From Rhabdornis inornatus (lineage: Eukaryota > Chordata > Aves > Passeriformes > Rhabdornithidae), in assembly GCA_013397075.1 (NCBI GenBank), contig VWZS01010904.1, forward strand, positions 310,001 through 374,000: 64,000 nucleotides of DNA, read 5' to 3'. How positions within the stretch are numbered: position 1 is the first letter of the stretch; the number at the start of each line of letters is the position of its first letter. A model generated the notes under the pieces. That model worked only from the letters and a program-made list of their open reading frames with translations, did no database searches and had not been told where the DNA came from. This document shows positions 44,901 to 58,700 of this stretch, one piece after another. The position numbers and the translations under genes were made by a program.

Positions 44901-47900
44901 CCTGATTAGATTCAGTGGAATAGCAGCAATAGTGGCAGCAGCAAGGATGGCAGCTCTTGGCAGTCTCTGCCGCCTGAACTCACCTCTGGTAGCAGGCAGG
45001 AGATGTACAGCACTTCCCAAAAACCATTTCTCTTCATGGTAACTCTTTGTGGGGAGCACTGAACCCCATCAGATCACTAGTTGCTTTTGAAAATCTCAGT
45101 CAGAAGTGTATGCAGATAGTCTTTGTGTTGCTCACCACTTCCCATGCTGTGGTGCGGGAAGAGAATGCTGACACTGCAATAGCTGAATAAAAGACACCCA
45201 TTTTCTGCCTGTGTTACTCTCATAATGAATATTGTTCATGGTGCTGTTTTGTTCCACCAGCTACCCCTGCCCCACATACAGCCTTTGGGAGTGTTTGGGC
45301 AGTCAGGGTATACTGACAGAAAGTGCAGATGGTGAGTATCAGCATACATTAAAATATATTTATGTCTTAATTGAAAGAACTCACATGGAAAATACAGGTT
45401 TTTCTTCCCTTTTAACCTTCACCTGGTATTTTTGCTGTAGCAAAATATATGCTACCTGCACATGGAAACAAATATTTTTCTAGAGAAGAGAATTATGCCA
45501 TGGAGGCCTATGGATGACATGACACCAGAACTCCTCTGAAAGTAGTGTGTGGTACGATGCAACCGACCAACTTCAGAGTCTTTTGAAAGACTGCAGAAAT
45601 TCTCTGTGCTTGAAGTAATAAATATCTTACATATGCACAGTTGTGGCTGGGGAGAGCGGTTTATATTGATTCATCATCAGCCACTCCAAAATGAGATTGC
45701 TGTGTTGTAATATAACCCTTGGAAGGGGTTTTCTGACCAAATTATTTTCGTTATTCTGTTGCTTTTTTTTTCAAAGATGATACTTTTGCCTCATGACTGT
45801 CTCCTGAGCTATCAATGGCAGGATTCATTAACACAGCCTGTACAATCTTATTTCCTACATATATGAGGAATAATCTAGCACTGGCAAATGAGGCACACAC
45901 AGTGATACTTTAAAATGTATGTAAAGTATTAAGTTATTTGTTGGTAGCACCAGAACAGATGTAGGATAAATAATGCCATTAAATAACAAATGGATTAAGG
46001 TCTTATTTTTTCTTAGTTGATTACGGAATCTGCATTACTACATACTTTCCATTATTTGCAAATTACACCAGACAGATTGAATAAATGCTTTAAAATGGGT
46101 CCTGAACACTGGTTTAGAAACACAGAGGAAGTGGTTTCTTAGACAACTGCTACCCACATATTGATTTAATATCAGAGAAGTGGAGGGGCAAAGACGGTTA
46201 TGTTGATGTACTGAGCTGTTGATTGTTTAATTGAAGGTAAAATTTTTAGCTTCACTAGTCAATTACCTGATCTCATTAAGTTCTTAAAAATCACTAAAAT
46301 ACCATTCTGGCTGAAGCAGCTGCACTTTGCTACTATATTGTCTAAAGCATTAGGAAAATCATTTGCTAATGGTGATTAAGAAGTGTAAACATGTGATATT
46401 TTTAGCATCCGAATAAGCTTTCTCCATGTGAGAGATTTTGAACGACTACCATGCACTAGGTATGTAAGGGCAAAGAATGATATTAAATGTATTTTTATGT
46501 TTGCTTAAATTAACCTTGAACTTCTAAATATTTTAATTTTTTTTTTTCTATTTGAACCCTATCAACAGTGTGGAAAATAGAAGTAGAAAATAACAACTTT
46601 TTAATATTAAAGCTGTATCAAACATAAATGCAAGAAATTATTCAGTGCGTGCCAGGTAACAGAAGTTGTTTTAAGGATAAATGTAAACTAAGGCAGCATT
46701 TGGCATTCCTGTGGAGGAAGAAGCCCCATGCCGAAGGTGCTGAAGATACCAGCATGGCAGCACAAGGTGATGATGCTCTGAGGACTCCAGAGCAGCAAGA
46801 ACAACTCATCCTGGGCCTCTCCTTGTTACTTTGGAAGCTGCTGAAAGAGGACTTTGCATAGCACCTCCTGGATTCTATATGCTATAATGTGCACAGTACT
46901 GATGTGAGCACTGCTAGCAATCAGTGGCATTTTTTGCATTTCCAAACATCATAGGAACACATTCTTTCGGGTTAACACATTTTCATTTTGCAGGATGCTC
47001 ATCCCAGAAAAGGTAAATGATCAGTCAATGGACATACAGTTATGTAGGAAGGCTTTTTCAAAAGCTACATGGCAAGGGTTCTGTCCTTGTGTACTTTGGT
47101 TTTTAGATCAGTTCAAAGAAAGACAGCTGGTTTCCATGCAGAAGGAATCTGGGATGAACTTCTTCATTCCTGCAAGCAATTTCACATGAGTCACACGAAC
47201 TTGATGAACTCTCAGGAAGGAGCTAGATGTGTTTTACTCTCAGTGAAAAGATGTAACAAGATTATGAACAAATCCCAGAATGAGAGATGAAGGAAGACCT
47301 GGGTTGTATTTTTCCCCCTTCACAAAGGGTTAATGAGACATAGTAGTAGTAGAGAAATAATTTAGAAGAAATTCAGTAACACCAAGATTTCCCAGTTTTT
47401 GGGGATATTCCCACTGATGTCTGTTCTGGTTCTGTGCCACTGCACGTGCCAGTTAAAATCTCTTTGGAGTGAAAAATGACTGTCAAAATATGAGAAAAGG
47501 GACAAAAGCATACAGCACTGACAAGGAAATGTGCCAGTTCCCCAATCTTAGAGCATATGCCTCCAAACTTCTCAGGAAATATAATTATCTTCCTAAATTT
47601 ACCTATTATTGCTTGAAGTTCCCATACATGAGTAGCTCCTAAACCACCAGTTTAGTTGTTACTTAGGTTTTTAGGTACTTGAATTGAAGTGCGAAGTGCA
47701 AAGTGCAAGGCAAATAAAACTGCTAGTGTTGTATTTTGATGTTATGTAAATTGGCAATTACATTCTGCACAAGGCAGTGATATAAATTATGAGATCAACA
47801 CAAATTTGAGGACATTTACAGGGAGTCTTCCTTAATATTAGGTAGGTGCCAGAAAATATTTTGTGTTGTAACACAAGACAGTGGGCATGAAAAGGACAAA

Positions 47901-50900
47901 ACCCAGTTTTTAATAAAACAACACTGATTTAGCTCTTTCAGACAGCAAAACTACTCAGGGTATGGAGTTTGGGTTTGTTTTCTATTTTTTTGGGTATTTC
48001 CTTTTTAGGGCGTGAGGAAGGGGATGTTTCGGCCCTGCACTGTTCTTTATTGACTGTGGAATTGGGCAGAAAGAGTAGAAGCTGTGTAGAGCTGTTCCAA
48101 GACTCACTTATACTGCCAAGCCAGAGAAGTTTGTTGTGCCAGTGTTACTGTGATCAACCACTCTGTCCAAAATGATGCTGCAACCTTTCTCAGGTTAAAA
48201 TAGCACAAACCCATTTTTAGATGGTGTAGAGCCTGTGTAACTTGATTTACCATTGGAGTTTTTGGAATGATAGCAAATTTGGCTGTGATTTTTTTACAGG
48301 AACAATTAAACCCTTTTAAGCACCAATTCAAAGGTAATTCTTGGTGATAGCTGGTATCAACAGTGGGTTGACTTCCTACTTGGTAAGTGGGCCAGGAAAG
48401 CCATCCTGGTGGAAAGGAGAGCTGGAAGGTTTCCTGTGAGCAGAGCCCTGGGCACCAGGAGATCCTGCAGAGAGAAGCTACAGGGAGTAGCCTGCTCAGG
48501 AAAGTGCCTGGGGCCAAATATTTGCAGAACTGTTCTGAACTATCGTTCTGCTTAGGGTCTTTGTGGTTTTGAGATAAGAAAATGAGGAAACTGAATAAAA
48601 ACAACTACCCCCAAGAGGGTGAATTGTATGAGGGTAGCACTCCTGTGTGCTGTCTTCTCCCCTTTGCAGACCTGTGCACTGGCAAAGGCTGCCTTGCTTC
48701 TCTCAGTAAACAACTTTTGAGATGTTTGACTGGCATTAAAGTTCATGCAGCTTCTTAGATACCAAATGTCTTGTAACCTGCATCCTGAAGATTACATGCT
48801 GACACACAACCATCCATTTAATAATCCATTGAATTTCTATTTTCTAAGTGAAATAGAAGAATCAAAGTGTAATTTTCTTGAATATAATGAGTACTTAATT
48901 CTGAAGTCCACATTTTAAGGTCTCCTTAGTCTGTATTTTTCTTTTTTTGTTGTGTTTGTGTGTTCATTTATTTTTATTCTGTTTTTATTTTCAGTGATTT
49001 TTCATGTTCTTCAGAGTAGGAAGAACTATTTCTCTGGTAGCATGAGCTATACCAAATCCTGCAGGTTGTACTTAATGCTGATTTATGTGTCAAACTTAGC
49101 AAGTAGTGTCAGCCTAAAGAGATCTTTTCCCTAACAAATAAATGAACACATTTCCTAAAATGAAGGTGGCAGGAATTTACTTATATTGTGTTTTTAATTT
49201 GTTTTTCAGTTGACTTGAGCTCATGCCAGCTTATACAGTGCTGGATTGCATTTAAGTTTTCTAAAATATATTCTCAAGAAAAGAAGCAATTACAGTGCAG
49301 TGTATTCTGAAACTACGAGAGTCTGAGGTCATAGTACTTGCCTATAAAAAGCATTTCTCAAGCTTCTGTCTTCCAAGAATCAGCTAAAGCATAATGCTGG
49401 GAATGTAATGTATAATGAATAAAGATATTTCAGTGATTCATGAGGATTTGTCTCATTCTATTTCTAGATATGAGTAGGTCATTAACTAGCCTATACATAT
49501 GTATACATTTAAAAGCAGAACTTTCACTTGCCCACTAAGATCAGTAATATATGATACAAAAACACTGAAATCTTTCATTATATCTCAGCAGTAATCTTTT
49601 CTCTAACTAGGTCCATCTTATTCCCAAGACTATAAAATTTCTGAAAAACCTTTCCATGTGATCACTCACAAATACTAAGGCTTTTAATAGTCACATCATG
49701 CAATGCTTATATTGGCCTAGCCAACATTTATTGTGAACCTATTAATGCCCTGCTTTTAATTCCTAATGATACTAAAATTAAATTAGCTATGAACTCTCTT
49801 ACAACGTCTGTCTCCTGATCTGGAAGGCTGTTTATACAAGCAATCAGGGAAGTTAGCTGCTCACTGGCAGGGCAAGTGTCTGCAAATAGTGTCTGCAATA
49901 ACATATTAGCCACTGCAAATGGAAGAATATGAATTAAGCATATAGATTTTGCACTTGTTTCCTTTGTGCCTCCCCTCTTTCCTCGACATGTTTACTAACA
50001 CATTTATAACGTCAGAAAGAGCTCTGAATGTTGAGCATTAATTACATGTGGGAACTGGAGCATAAAATAACATCTACATTTTATCCTTTTTAATCAAGAG
50101 GAAATGCTCTAATGTTGGATTTAGATTTAATGCAAAACTAAATATTTGACTCACTGTATATTATGTCAGTAGATTAGCTGGTATTTATCACACTTCTCAA
50201 AACTCGAGCTTTAATGCCTCATTTGACATGATTTTGTCAGTCCCTGACAGAAAGCTGATAAAATATCCATTTATGCCATTACAGCTGCCTCTTGTAGCAC
50301 TTGTGCTGCTATGGGGAGGGGTCAGTTGTCTTTTGCCTAAAACCTTTGGTTTTGATAATTTTATAACGCGTTGATCTCTAAAGTTCATTTGCCTGTATTA
50401 CAGTAGATAAGTCCTACACTATAAATCAGGTTTTAATGGTACAAAAATAGCTTAAATTGACTAAGTGGCCAAAAGTTATCTAAATACTGCATTCTTTCTG
50501 TCAAGGTAGCTGAAACTGAAGTTAAAACTATCACTGGATTTCCATTTCTTCCCTTTGAATTTCTTCTTCATAGGAACCTTTTTTCCCCCTTGCTTGGACA
50601 TTTTTTAAAATTTCCTTTTTGCAATGGTAGCAAGAAAAAGGGTTTTCCCCAAAAATGGCAAAACTGAAATGGAGCGAATTATATTATATATGGTCCCTGC
50701 TGGCCAGACAAGATGATTCCAGAGAATTCTCTTGCTGTAAAACCCCCTCCAGGTGTGTGCTTTCACCCAGGCAGGTTTGTCAGAATGGGCAGCATATTAC
50801 CCTGCACCCCAGCTCTTACATATAATGTGGATATGCCAGTGCTAGGTACCCTGTGCTCAAAAGATTCCAAAAGATTGGGAATATCTTGTTATAAATGCAG

Positions 50901-52693
50901 CCAAAGTATCTAACACTTATTTCTAATCCACCTTCACCTTCCCTGGGTTTGGAAGAGGATGCTGTGTCACCCATCTGCTGACTGGGCTGCAGCACTGCTG
51001 GGACAGCCTGAGGAGTTAAAAACAGTCAGGGAGTTCTGATTCTCCCCTGATACCTTCCATTTCATCAGGCTCTGCTCACGTAAGTAGAGCTTTACTAGTT
51101 CTATCAAAATCAATAAAATAATAATAAAAAGACAAATGTGACAGCAGCAAGAAGGGCTGCTCAAACATGCAGTGCTTGGTCCCTCACCTGCTCTGGTAGG
51201 GAATGGCTTCCTGCAGGACTGGCTGAAGCTCTCTTGGATAATTAGGGAGTTAGTTGCACAACAGCCTCCTTGTCCAGTGTAGTAACACCATTACAAATAT
51301 GATATGTGTATCTATTAAGGAAGACTGGCATATTTTTACAATTATCTAAACAAAATGAATTGCAGAATTTCAGGTCAAGCCTGAACTTTGCCTTGTCTCC
51401 AGAAGTGCAAGGACAGTCAAGTCACTGACTTTTTTAAGAGTACAACTCATCCTGCATATTTTCTTTCCTTTTTTCCCTGATTGATCCCATTGAAGCTAAT
51501 GTCAGCATCTGCATGACCTAAATGAGCATTTACCTTTGGTGGCTGGATTTTGGTAAGGAAAGTCTGTGGAGTCAGCTACTCAGGATGTTGAAAACAGTGC
51601 TTTTAAATTTACGGGCATAAATTAATTTTCCCCCACCAAAACAGAAGGAAAAATAGTTCAGGCACTGACAGCTTATACTCTGTGGAGAAGTCCAAAATCT
51701 GAGGACACAAGCTGTTTCAAGAAATTCAGGTGCCACTTATCTCTTTTCCCATCCTTGCTGATTGTGTTCAGCCATCACCAGCCCCAGGGCACAATAATCC
51801 TCCCCTGCCACCGGTGGCGATTTAGGCAGCAGGGCTTTGGTTTCTGATTCTGCTTTGGGAAGGGCAGAAGATGGGGAATTAAAACAATTTCTCCAGTAAG
51901 ACCCACTAGAAGGTGGGAGGAGAGGCATGCATATTTGTGCATACTTGCAGTCCACCCACTCCTTCCTTCCCTGGGCTCACCCTTCCGCCCTCTGTGCTGT
52001 CCCCAGGGGCGCAGTGGCTCTGCCTTTGCTGGATGCCGTGGCAGCATCTGGGGGGTTTCAGAGAGCCTGTCCCCCCTGCAGGGCCTAGGAGGAGGGGCAG
52101 AGATGCTCTGGGTGCCAGGAGTCCTCCTCCAGCTAGGAAATGGAGTTATTTGTGCAGCTAAAAATGATAAAGAGCTTCCCTTCTACCAACAGCAGCTCCC
52201 GTGTTATGTGTTTGACAAGCCCAGGTAGCTTTTTTCCTCCTATGCTCCAGGCTCAACAACTGGAGCTGCAAAATCTCTAATATAATGCATGTTTCTGGAT
52301 CTTCATCAAGACAAAATAATCTGCATGGTGGGTTGAGATCAGCACTTGTGCTAGCATGGAGGTTGACGTTCTCACGGGAATCTGCAGAGGTGGTATCGGC
52401 CTCTGGGACCACTGGAACAGCACCTTTTGTTTGCTGACCTGGTGGAAAGGCAGCTCCTCTGTGCTCAGCAGTGCCAGTCAGCAGAGGCCTCAGAGCTTGT
52501 GGGATCAGCACTTTATTCACATGAAAGACCTGATGCCTTTGATTCAGTACTTCTGTCTTTCCAGGATGATGACACCAAAGCAAAGGTCTCTGTGATCTCA
52601 CTGTCTCAGCAGCTTTCACGTGTGAGCTTGGTACACAGAGAGTTGCCCCTCTGGCATCTATTTACTCAGCGGAAAGGGAGCAAAAAGGCACAG
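41951..52693. other. HHEX downstream intergenic DNA, no gene seen
   Basis: AT-rich noncoding DNA. Apart from the T/G tract, no exon, RNA gene or clear transposable element was recognised. Open frames are short (166 codons at most) and match no family I know. No EXOC6 sequence, the next gene in human, was found. Confidence 0.55.
42610..42716. repeat. T/G-rich low-complexity tract
   Basis: Irregular TTTG and TTTTG repeats with T runs. Simple sequence without evident function. Confidence 0.75.
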
Positions 52694-52722
52694 GCTTGCC
52701 CAGGGTCACACAGCAGAGGTGC
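52694..52722 (+). mobile_element. Possible MIR-type SINE core relic
   Basis: CTTGCCCAGGGTCACACAGC followed by AGAGGTG resembles the conserved core of MIR SINEs. Such ancient elements are rare but present in birds. Only this short core is recognisable, and chance similarity cannot be excluded. A 17-A run lies at 52817-52833. Confidence 0.35.
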
Positions 52723-55700
52723 CGCCAGCTCTTCGCAGTGCACTCCATTGCACCAGGTTTTAGAGTTCATTTTCAGTCTTGTTTCTTGCTGTTGTGTGAT
52801 AAACTGGTCTTTCATTAAAAAAAAAAAAAAAAAGCTCAAAGGCCCTGTAATACTGTCAAAGAGAAATTAGAAGATGTGCAGCTAAGGACGAAAAGTATCA
52901 TAATGCAACTAAGAACCTATGTGATGTGTAAAACAAATATGCTTTTCTCAATTTTCTGACTTTTCTGGAACGAGGCAACTCACAGTTTTGACATTGTTAC
53001 TGGAAATGGTGAATGTCATGCTTTGAAGTCCTCTAATGTGCTGAAGATGCTCCTGTTCACATGCACAGTTCTCAGGGTTGCCCTGGCCATGGCTTTAATG
53101 GGGAGATGATGTGGGTGGAGGCACCAAAAAAAAAAAAAAAAAAAGATAAACCAAGGGCAGGAAGAACTCACACAACTTCTTTTCTCACTTCTTGTCTCTT
53201 CTGATTTCCCACACGACCCCTGCTGCCGGTGCCACACTCGTTAGCTGATGGGTCAGCACGGTGGCTGCCCAGCGTATTATTTATGTAACCACCACTTAGA
53301 TGGGGCAGGTCTGGGGTAGTACCAAACCCCAAACCTCTGTGTGCTCGCCTAATAGAGCAAAACAGAGGATGAAATAGCCTGACTAGGATAAGATCTTCAA
53401 AAGTATTTGGTTTTAGCCTCACTGCCTCCACTGAATTTCTGAATAAAATCCCTCCCTGTCTATGTGGTGGACAAAGCCATCCTGGCCTCCTCGTGGAGAT
53501 TTGGCTGCCAGCAATGTCTCATCCCAATAATAACACAGCTCAGTCTTCCAGTCAGAAAACCAAAGGAAGAGACATTCTTAGGTTATGATTTAGAATAAAA
53601 CTATAAATACAGATAAAGGCTATAATCTCAAGTATACTCAGAAAGAATAAAGGAGCAGTCATCAGGATGCTTTATAGGCTTCAATTTAGAAATCACTTAG
53701 GTTTGTTCAAACTTTAAAGCTGATGTGTTTAATGCAGAAGAGTTATTTTTACTTTGCTTCTCTAATTAAACACTGAGACACACTATTCCCCACATGCCTT
53801 GATCTTAGGCATTAGTAAATGCTAACTGTTTACCCAGGCATCTGGCAGGACAGAGAAACAGATATGATTATGTCCTTGTCATCTTAGGCTGAAATAAATG
53901 AAATAAAACACTGGCTTGTTACATGGGGAAATCTATTATGGTTCTCTGATAAGGCATAAAGAACTTCAAAACAGTGTAGATTTAAATCTGCAGGTCAAAT
54001 TTCTGCTGTGTTTAATTTTACAAATACCAGATGCTATTAATTCAGACATAGGATTCGGGTGAATAACTATGCAAGGTGTGAAGAGTGAGGGGAATTAGAA
54101 TCTTTGTACTTGAAATTTGTTATGTCTGATATAAGAAACAAAAGACTTAAAGACTTCTCTCAACTTTTCCAGCCAGAGGAGAAAAAAAGGGAATAAAGTC
54201 CCTCTTTAAAACAAAGAAATGTTCTACAAAAGTGTAAAAAAAAAAAAANAGCTTTGTTTCCATTCAGTGACAGATTCAAATCATCCTGTTGAGATGTCTT
54301 GGATAAGTGTGTCATATACTGGTTTGGAAGGGGAAAATTATGTGGGTTTTAACCCACTAGGTAACATCAGAATTTTGTATTGATTTGAAATTAAAGAGGC
54401 ATTAGAGACAGCACTCTGCATTAACATGTGCAGATTCAAAATCATGTAGCCTAGAAAATAAAATTGCTGAATATAATAATCTCTTCATGTTCCGGTGTAG
54501 AGGAAGGAAAAGCTAAGATTGATAAAATTATACCCCCCAGGATTTCTTATGGGGGTCGAGTTTTGCTTCAGGAAATGAAAATCCTACTACTCACCTGCCA
54601 CAAACAAAAATAAGGAACACCTGTTGTCTCTTTCTTCTTAATTTACTTCTTCTGGTCCAGTTTTCTCCCTTGCTTTCCTTCTGGAGACCTTCTATGAGGA
54701 CTAGTGCTTGGGTCCTTCTTGTCCTTTAGCATTTCTGATGGAATAAGTAGGTAAGTGTATATAGTTGTAAGAAGTTATTTCTCCTTGCTCTGTTTTGTTT
54801 AGTTTTAGTTTTCTCCTATTGTTTTGTTCTTGCCTTCTTTCTTAATTATCCAGTTCTAACTGCTGGAGGATACTTATGTATGTGGAGCTTTGGTCTGACC
54901 CAATATGGCTATTTTTATACTCCCCAGTTATTGCTGTCTTACAAAATGAGAAAGTCTAAGCACTGGGAAAAATGTAACTGCTTGGTATTTTTTATCATCT
55001 TGCTGTGACAGGTAGATTTGTCATAAATTTCTCTTCTTTTTATGTCAGAGTCAGAAAAAAGTCATGTAGATTCTCTGTAATTTTGAGGTCAGGATTATCA
55101 AACCCCTATGTCTTCAGTCCAGTGACTGAATGTGTTTCAGCTAGTGACACACTGGCTGCTTCTTTTGAACAATCTGTTTAAGGTGTTAAAATAAAAGGAG
55201 AAAGTTCTGTCCACTGTCTATCATAGGTTTTTTGTAAAATAATTCAGCATCAATTTTAGAATGAGTAATACTTCCTGTTATGATAAAAGGCTTAAGAAAA
55301 ATGGAGCTAGCATGAATCTGTTTGTTCCTTCTTTGTGGAAAAACCCACCTGATTTGCCTGCTTCTTTTTTCGAAGAGAGCATTCACACATCCTAGTGGTC
55401 ACGTAAAAGTCACTGTGATTGTGTAGAACTATATATTCTCTAGGCAGCAAGAACAAAGGCTTCTATATGCGCTAAATATTGTTTCATTCAGGAAGTTATT
55501 CTTGTGTGTATGTTTCCACAACTATTATCAGTAGAATTGAAGGGTAGCAGCAATATCCACAAGCCCTCTGATTTCCTTCCCACACTATCAAAGATTGGAA
55601 GAACAAAGATGAAAATGTCAGGGAAATGCCTTGAACTATGACAGAAATTTCTTTCCAGGAAAGGTTTTAGGAAGTTGCCTTTAATATGTTGTTTATAGTA

Positions 55701-58700
55701 TGGCACTCCTGCCTGAAAGAGTTTTGTTGTGTTGGATCTTCTAAGCATTTCCCAAGTCTGGCCTCAGGATGTCCTTCACTGGGTTGTGTTCTGCTCTTGA
55801 TCATGGTAGTGGAAGCTCAAAGTTCCTGAACTGTTTCTATGTTGTTTATTCTGAATCTGTATGGATGCATCTGAAATCAAGCTGTAGCAAATATCTGTTA
55901 AGTGCCAGTTCAACCAACTCCAGAAAGTTCAGAGGATAAAATGGCATAGGAAATTATTACTCTTACAGTGTTTATTTTATTTTATAAAGTTCCCCGATTA
56001 ATACAGATTATTTGTTATTGTCACTCCTCTCACAGTGTTTGCTAATGTCTGTGCCTGGGGCATTATGCAGCGGGAAACTTAAAGAAAGAGAAGCTGCTAA
56101 ACTCTGTGGCACTGATGAGATGTTGGAGCCTACATTTTCAGCTCCTGTTCCTGCCTAGAAAAGCTTTCCTAATGTACATCACTTTAGATTGCAATCCATG
56201 CCCAGTGAATGGTTTCAGACATTGCTCTGCTCCCTTTCATGCCTTTATCTTGTCTAAATGTCATGGGTCAGTTTCATGCACATCCTGGTGTAGGAACTGA
56301 GAGGAAGCCCTTGGCATGCTAGCTAGTTGGGAAAGGCAGTAAAACTGGACATCCAGATGCTTCCTTGATTAAGATCTCCAGACTGGTGTTCCCCTGGAGC
56401 CTGGGAAGCAGTGAAGAACTGAACTGATGTCTCCCAGGATACAGCTTACCCTTCTCCTCCAAAGAACTTCTGTCCCATCCTTGTCACTGCTCCCACTCCT
56501 GGGCTCTGCCAAGGCAGAACAAGAAGAACTGCAGAGAGTGTGAGTCCCTGTGGATGAGCTGGACACAAAGAGACCCTGAAGCAATGTGAGCCCTCAGGTT
56601 TGTTGTGTGGTAGTGTCCCCATCTCCTGTGGCTGCCAACACTGCTGTCCTGCTGCAAGGTCCTCACAGAAATACCTGATGCTGATGGGTCTTCTTTCTGG
56701 GTCAATAAACCAGCATTTCTATTAGTGGTTAGAAATGCTTGTGAGGAGAAAAAATAAGCCCTCCCATAGCATCAGATAGAAAACTGGTGAGACGAGATAT
56801 CTAAGATGTGTTGAGGCAGGCAACAGTGGTCAGATTGGGAAAGGCCTGCCTGCTCATACACACAGCAAAGGGTCAATGCCAGGGAAATTAAATCTGCCCC
56901 CACTGTTAGGGGAAGGAGCTGCATTACACACTTACAAGTTTCAATGCCTCAGTTCTGCCCAAGTCTTGTGTGTGATATTTTTTTTTCAAAAATGAACAGT
57001 AGACATTGCCCAAAGTCTGGATGAATGAAATACAGCACATTTGGAACTAGCTGTAAGAAGAGTTTGGACTTTTTTTTTTTTTAATTAAGCATATGTTATA
57101 AATAACTGGGTCCTCGGCTGGGAATTTTTGAGAGATGAAAACTGAATGTTGTACATTAGGATGTTAAGACGACTTCTTCAAAAAGAAAAAATACTTACAA
57201 GCACCACTATTAATACTTCAAACACATGAAAATTAATTAGTACACACCATTCTTACTCAGAGGGCCCAGCTGCTTTGTGCACATCAGCTGTTGTTACCTC
57301 TGTGGTGTCACCTCAAGGGGCCATGTTAACTCTGCAGCCTTCATGGTTTCAAGGGCAGAAGCATCTTGTTTGCTTGTTGTAGGGGAGGCTATAAAACCAC
57401 AAGATAAAAATACTTAACAGCCAACTAGCAACTCCTGATCTGAATATCCATTACCCCACAGTGTGTGCCATCCTTCATGTCAATACAAAGCGGTGTGAAG
57501 GAAAGGCAGAAGTGCAGGCTCAGAAACTATGATAAAATGGGTGTTAATCTGATTTTTACCACTCTATACAGAGCAGTAAAGTATTGCTTTATCTATTGCA
57601 ATATATGTTTTTGCAAGGCTTCCTACGGGCTTTAAAGCAATGACAAAGATTTTTGTACCCTTATGTAATTTATGTTTGTGAAACAGAATAAAATAAAATA
57701 CTTCCTCCTCGTTCAATAGCGTTATAGCTGTAGTTGTTTTCCCAGCTGGGAGTGGTATAACTTAACACCAGCCACACAGGGCTATGCACACTCCTCTTGA
57801 CTTGTCAGAGATGACAAAACAGTGGCTCCCTCCTGCATCTTGTGACCAACAAGATGCTGTGCAGGGTGCAGAGCCCCACCATGGGCAGGACAAAGTTAAG
57901 ACCAGCCAACACCCTGCACCCTCAAGATGTGACACTGATGGTAGAACCTTGGGGTTATATTCACGTCTAAATCCCACCTTGTGCCTTTCCTGGGTTGCCT
58001 ACCCTTGTTTGCTCTCACCAGACTTACAGGGTGGCTCCTCAGGGAGGGTGCAGAGCCCCAGGGGTGCTGCTCCTGTGTGCTCTGCTCTCTCTGCCTGTGC
58101 AGCAGAGCAAGCACTGCTGTGGCTACACAGCTGCTCATTTGCCTAACCTGCTAGTAAATGCTCAGGGGGCATTTCTTAATGTTCTGCATGTTGGTCACAA
58201 TCGATTTATTAATTAACATAGTGGTGGGCATCAAGGATCAGTGGCTTTGTTTTCCTGTTTCCCTTCCACTAACTTGCTTTTTGCTTCAGGCAAACGATCC
58301 AAACTCTGTCCACACCCTCAATCCTGTAAAACAAGAGTGATAATACCTACCAAGGAGCTGTTTGTGAGCTTTGCTGAGCTCTTTAGCATCCTCAGCAGGA
58401 GGCAGCATAGAAACATAGGGCAAACACAGTATTTCAAAACAGCCCGGTTTTAAACCATTGCAAAGAGCTCCCACTAAGCCCTGGCATGGCTCTCAGTCCT
58501 TCCTGATGGTACCACCATTCCTTTAAGAAGTTGAAGCCAAAGTCGTTTTTTCTGGCCCTTTTTTTCCCTGTCATTGTCCCCACACACTTTGTGAAAACTC
58601 GTGCTAGTGAAAACTAACCACTTTATTTGTATTTTTGCAGGTTAATTTTCAGCAGAAGTTCCCTGAGCTAACAGGCTGCATGGTTTCCTGGCTGCTCATA

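Noticed and set aside
45170..45225. LTR-like end with AATAAA followed by a T/C-rich segment
   Set aside because: No partner LTR, target-site duplication or retroviral coding sequence was seen, and the similarity is only a poly(A) signal.
46628..46861. 77-codon frame with a gene-like composition
   Set aside because: No recognised family, no support from flanking exons or splice sites; kept only as noncoding DNA.
56690..56735. AATAAA-containing segment resembling an endogenous retrovirus LTR end
   Set aside because: Too short and without termini or coding sequence; cannot be supported.
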